Below, one piece after another: positions 40,168-40,496 of a stretch of 40,496 nt of DNA; within the stretch, counting starts at the first letter, position 1; each line of letters opens with the position of its first letter. The notes beneath the pieces were generated by a model. That model worked only from the letters and a program-made list of their open reading frames with translations. It had not been told where the DNA came from and searched no databases. The DNA lies in assembly GCF_000423645.1 (NCBI RefSeq), contig NZ_AUIJ01000026.1, positions 1-40,496 of the forward strand, written 5' to 3'. Position numbers and translations under genes: made by a program. The stretch is from Sediminimonas qiaohouensis DSM 21189. Lineage in GTDB: Bacteria; Pseudomonadota; Alphaproteobacteria; Rhodobacterales; Rhodobacteraceae.

Positions 40168-40496
40168 GACTCTGTTGCACAAATTGGTTGAAGGCCAGAC
40201 GCCCCCTTTCCCCAGACAGACTCATCCTACGGGCTCAGTTATGGGTATGCCGAGCGCGGTATAGCCGTTCATGACGAGGATGCGGACTTGGACTTCCGCA
40301 ACCTGACGATCGAAGTCCCGCGCCATGAGGCGCTGGCCCAGCATTTTCACGCAGTGCATTTTGGTCTCGACGCGGCTTCGGCGGTGGTATCCACTCCAGT
40401 TTCGCCAGATCGCGCGGCCGAGGTATTTCGAAGCTCGCAGGGCCTCGTTTCTGGCCATTGCACCCGCGGTGACGGTCTTCCACGGCTTGGCGTTTT
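40168..40496. mobile_element. IS5-family insertion sequence, one end only
   Basis: The element begins at about GACTCTGTTGCACAAA (40168), which looks like the terminal repeat of an IS5-family element, and runs off the right edge. Its transposase gene is on the minus strand. The other end and target duplication are outside the window, so the boundary is approximate. Confidence 0.75.
40222..40496 (-). CDS. IS5-family transposase, C-terminal part
   Basis: Partial gene entering from the right edge; about 91 codons to the stop at 40222. It reads NAKPWKTVTAGAMARNEALR, then LGRAIWRNWSGYHRRSRVET, KMHCVKMLGQRLMARDFDRQ and NGYTALGIPITEPVG. This is the conserved end of IS5-family transposases, including the catalytic Glu in the YHRRSRVET segment (the Y-x2-R-x3-E motif). 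Start and the first two catalytic Asp residues are outside the window. Confidence 0.92.
   Translation of the reverse strand, partial: NAKPWKTVTAGAMARNEALRASKYLGRAIWRNWSGYHRRSRVETKMHCVKMLGQRLMARDFDRQVAEVQVRILVMNGYTALGIPITEPVG

Noticed and set aside
1-40496. Search for tRNA, rRNA, riboswitch or origin sequences
   Set aside because: No stretch with cloverleaf, rRNA-like, known riboswitch or iteron pattern was recognised by eye; covariance-model searches could not be run.

Overview
The window looks like a piece of an alphaproteobacterial chromosome or large plasmid, most likely Rhodobacterales (Roseobacter group). The grounds are high GC, strong GC3 bias, compact operons with ATGA and TGATG overlaps, and a gene set typical of that order: UgpBAEC, a dimethylglycine dehydrogenase-like flavoprotein with a XRE-cupin regulator, ZnuABC/Zur, a sulfide:quinone oxidoreductase next to a DUF5368 protein, and DUF302/SHOCT/multicopper-oxidase metal-stress genes. 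No rRNA, tRNA or CRISPR array was seen. An IS256-family element lies at the left edge and an IS5-family element at the right edge; both appear to have cut a gene.

Layout. 1-946: IS256 end and a decapitated outer-membrane beta-barrel gene. 1024-2716 (-): DUF5368 membrane protein and Tat-exported sulfide:quinone oxidoreductase. 2817-5901: zinc uptake locus, zur-znuC-znuB (-) divergent from znuA (+), with a candidate Zur site between. 5958-8767: a class II glutamine amidotransferase coupled to a cysteine desulfurase-like class V aminotransferase (-), divergent from an Lrp/AsnC regulator. 9156-13326 (+): ugpBAEC, sn-glycerol-3-phosphate / glycerophosphodiester uptake. 13349-16360 (-): XRE-cupin regulator and dimethylglycine dehydrogenase-like enzyme, preceded by a perfect 12-bp inverted repeat.

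16675-24395 (+) is the most unusual part. It holds two very large, translationally coupled genes, each starting with a Sec signal peptide. The first (1245 aa) is a right-handed beta-helix followed by an alpha-helical repeat region and a C-terminal beta-rich region. The second (1328 aa) has a coiled coil, Ala-rich segments, eight perfect-length 12-residue repeats and a C-terminal domain with the signature residues of a protein kinase (Gly-rich loop, VxK lysine, DxKxxN loop, DFG-like Asp). A kinase-like domain on an exported protein with a beta-helix partner is not a system I recognise.

24669-29615 is a decaying accessory stretch: a beta-lactamase-type hydrolase with its middle deleted, an intact alpha/beta hydrolase, a quinone oxidoreductase split by an in-frame TAG, a frameshifted VOC gene, an intact DUF4386/LysR divergent pair and an IS5-like remnant. 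29616-38485 is an extracytoplasmic metal-stress (probably copper) island: lipoprotein, L,D-transpeptidase, multicopper oxidase, Met-rich cupredoxin, small His/Cys protein, cytochrome c, SHOCT protein, histidine kinase/response regulator, Met-rich EF-hand protein, DUF302 and TVP38-like proteins. Matching 10-bp-spaced TGTA direct repeats, upstream of the cytochrome operon and between the regulator and EF-hand genes, suggest one response regulator controls it. 38486-39416 is lower in GC with two minus-strand terminators and no confident gene. It is followed by a possibly TniQ-like gene cut by the IS5 element.
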